A stretch of 6,836 nt of DNA from JBJEDU01 sp051872395 (lineage in GTDB: Bacteria; Bacillota_I; Bacilli_A; RFN20; CAG-826), in the NCBI GenBank assembly GCA_051872395.1, contig JBJEDU010000023.1, positions 1-6,836 on the forward strand, in the 5' to 3' direction. The notes beneath the pieces were generated by a model that was given only the letters and a program-made list of their open reading frames with translations, did no database searches and was not told the DNA's origin. Both the position numbers and the translations under genes were made by a program. Of this stretch, positions 5,686-6,836 are shown piece after piece. The number at the start of each line of letters is the position of its first letter. The first letter of the stretch is position 1.

Positions 5686-6836
5686 ATGATCATTATTTAT
5701 TCTCTTATTTTAGTGGTGTTAATCTTCTTATCAATGTTCTTTTCTAGCGCTGATATGGCTTTTGGTAGCGTTTCATATACGAGACTTGAAAAATTAAATG
5801 AAGCTAATCCAACTAGAAAAAGAAGTCGCGCTATTCGATTAGCGAAAAAATATGACAAGACAATTTCTACCATTTTATTTTTTAACGATTTAGTTAATGC
5901 TGGATTAGATTCTATCTCTACTTTATTAGGTATTTTAATTGCTTCTCAAATTATGAATTTATCTAATCAAGATTATATTGAGTCTATTGGTTTAATATTC
6001 TCTTTAGTCGTTCTTGTTTTTAAAATAATATTTGGTGAAATTATTGCAAAATCTGTTGGTAAAATCAAAAGTTATCGCATGGTTGATGCCTATTCATTTA
6101 TTATTGAGATTTGTTATTATATTTCCTTACCAATCACTTTCCTTGTTGGTGGATTAGGTTCTTCAATTGCCTATCCAATCGTCAAAGGAATTAAAGATAT
6201 TGAAATTGTTGACGATGATCTTCATGAGATGGTCGATGAAATTGAAGAAAGTGGAATCGTCGATGAAGATAAAGCCGATTTACTTAGAGACACAATTGAT
6301 TATGCAACGACAGAAGCTTATGAAGTCATGACTCCACGCACCCGTTTATTTTTAATCGATAAAAATGATTCTTTAGATGAAATACTCTCTCATAAAAAAG
6401 CATTCAATTTTTCTCGCGTTCCTGTTTATGAAGATAATAGCGATAATATAGTAGGTTATGTAAAGAGCAAGTCTTTAATCAAATTAAAACTTGAAGGAAA
6501 GACACAAGATATTTCTTCAATTATTGAACCAATTCCATTTTTCCCAAGAACGACAGAAATTAATGATATTTTAAAATATTTCAAACTCCATAAAGTTTTC
6601 ATCGCTGTTATTATCGATGAATATGGCGGGACTGAAGGAATAGTTACTAGAGAAGATATATTAGAAGAAATCGTCGGTGAAATTTGGGATGAAACTGATG
6701 AAAATACTGATATCGTCAATGAAAATAGTGATGGTTCATATTATATTGATGGAAGCATGAATCTAGAAGATTTCTGTGATTTATTCAATATTGATTTTGA
6801 TAATATTGATACAGAATATGTCACTATTGGTGGGTT
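5686..6836 (+). CDS. CNNM/CorC-type membrane protein with CBS pair and CorC/HlyC domain (3' end outside window)
   Basis: The frame stays open from ATG 5686 to the window end and gives 383 residues. Helices lie at about 2-28, 60-90, 98-122 and 132-168. The first carries FFSSADMAF (18-26), with aspartate for the usual glutamate. The second carries NDLVNAG (67-73). The third ends in FGEIIAK (116-122), keeping glycine and glutamate but with alanine for the usual proline of GEI-x-PK. The acidic linker ESGIVDEDKADLL (188-200) and VMTPRTR (214-220) lead into the CBS pair. It has SRVPVYE (243-249) and the classical DEYGGTEGIVTREDI (311-325) followed by LEEIVGEIWDE. The start of the CorC/HlyC domain is visible (YIDGSMNLEDF, 353-363, and TEYVTIGG, 376-383), and roughly 40-60 residues should remain outside. 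It is a plasma-membrane protein; divalent cation (Mg2+) efflux or transport is the family role. It starts 1 bp after its divergent paralogue and is surely co-transcribed with it. Confidence 0.92.
   Translation, partial: MIIIYSLILVVLIFLSMFFSSADMAFGSVSYTRLEKLNEANPTRKRSRAIRLAKKYDKTISTILFFNDLVNAGLDSISTLLGILIASQIMNLSNQDYIESIGLIFSLVVLVFKIIFGEIIAKSVGKIKSYRMVDAYSFIIEICYYISLPITFLVGGLGSSIAYPIVKGIKDIEIVDDDLHEMVDEIEESGIVDEDKADLLRDTIDYATTEAYEVMTPRTRLFLIDKNDSLDEILSHKKAFNFSRVPVYEDNSDNIVGYVKSKSLIKLKLEGKTQDISSIIEPIPFFPRTTEINDILKYFKLHKVFIAVIIDEYGGTEGIVTREDILEEIVGEIWDETDENTDIVNENSDGSYYIDGSMNLEDFCDLFNIDFDNIDTEYVTIGG

Noticed and set aside
6456..6719. 87-codon open frame on the minus strand
   Set aside because: It is antisense to the CBS region of the second CNNM gene (DEYGGTEG motif on the + strand) and has serine-rich sequence without a domain.
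1..6836. A defence, toxin-antitoxin, CRISPR or mobile system
   Set aside because: No regularly spaced repeats, transposase, integrase, restriction or toxin motifs were seen. All seven genes belong to ordinary chromosomal families, apart from the unknown Sel1-repeat protein.

Overview
The window looks like a piece of chromosome from a low-GC Gram-positive relative (Bacilli or a Mollicutes-like lineage). The DNA is strongly AT-rich, lysine, asparagine and isoleucine are abundant, and the proteins are Firmicutes-type. All seven genes are on the + strand and tightly packed. Every tryptophan I can see is TGG and no gene needs TGA read through, so the standard bacterial code fits and a UGA=Trp mycoplasma is unlikely. 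No tRNA, rRNA, CRISPR array, insertion sequence or phage gene is visible.

Region 1 (1-2021) is one transcription unit. It holds the 3' end of a DegV/FakB-type fatty-acid-binding protein gene, a GNAT-like acyltransferase of about 377 residues, and a Flavodoxin_4-type flavodoxin. A strong intrinsic terminator (perfect 10-bp stem, 3-nt loop, six T) ends the unit at 1993-2021.

Region 2 (2022-6836) begins with a 62-bp AT-rich promoter stretch. It then holds yfcE (metal-dependent phosphodiesterase), a 631-residue protein of unknown function with Sel1-like repeats starting 2 bp after yfcE, and two adjacent, different CNNM/CorC-type membrane proteins separated by 1 bp. The first CNNM protein ends after its CBS pair. 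The second has the full architecture and runs off the window in its CorC/HlyC domain.

Three points stand out. (i) The two CNNM paralogues have each lost a different part of the family's conserved motifs, which suggests a dedicated heterodimer. (ii) Two genes (yfcE and the first CNNM) lack a Shine-Dalgarno sequence and have a -10 hexamer 7 nt from the start codon, as expected for leaderless mRNAs. (iii) The Sel1-repeat protein is of unknown function and tightly linked to yfcE. I see no defence, mobile or secretion system. This is mostly ordinary chromosomal content with one poorly characterised protein.
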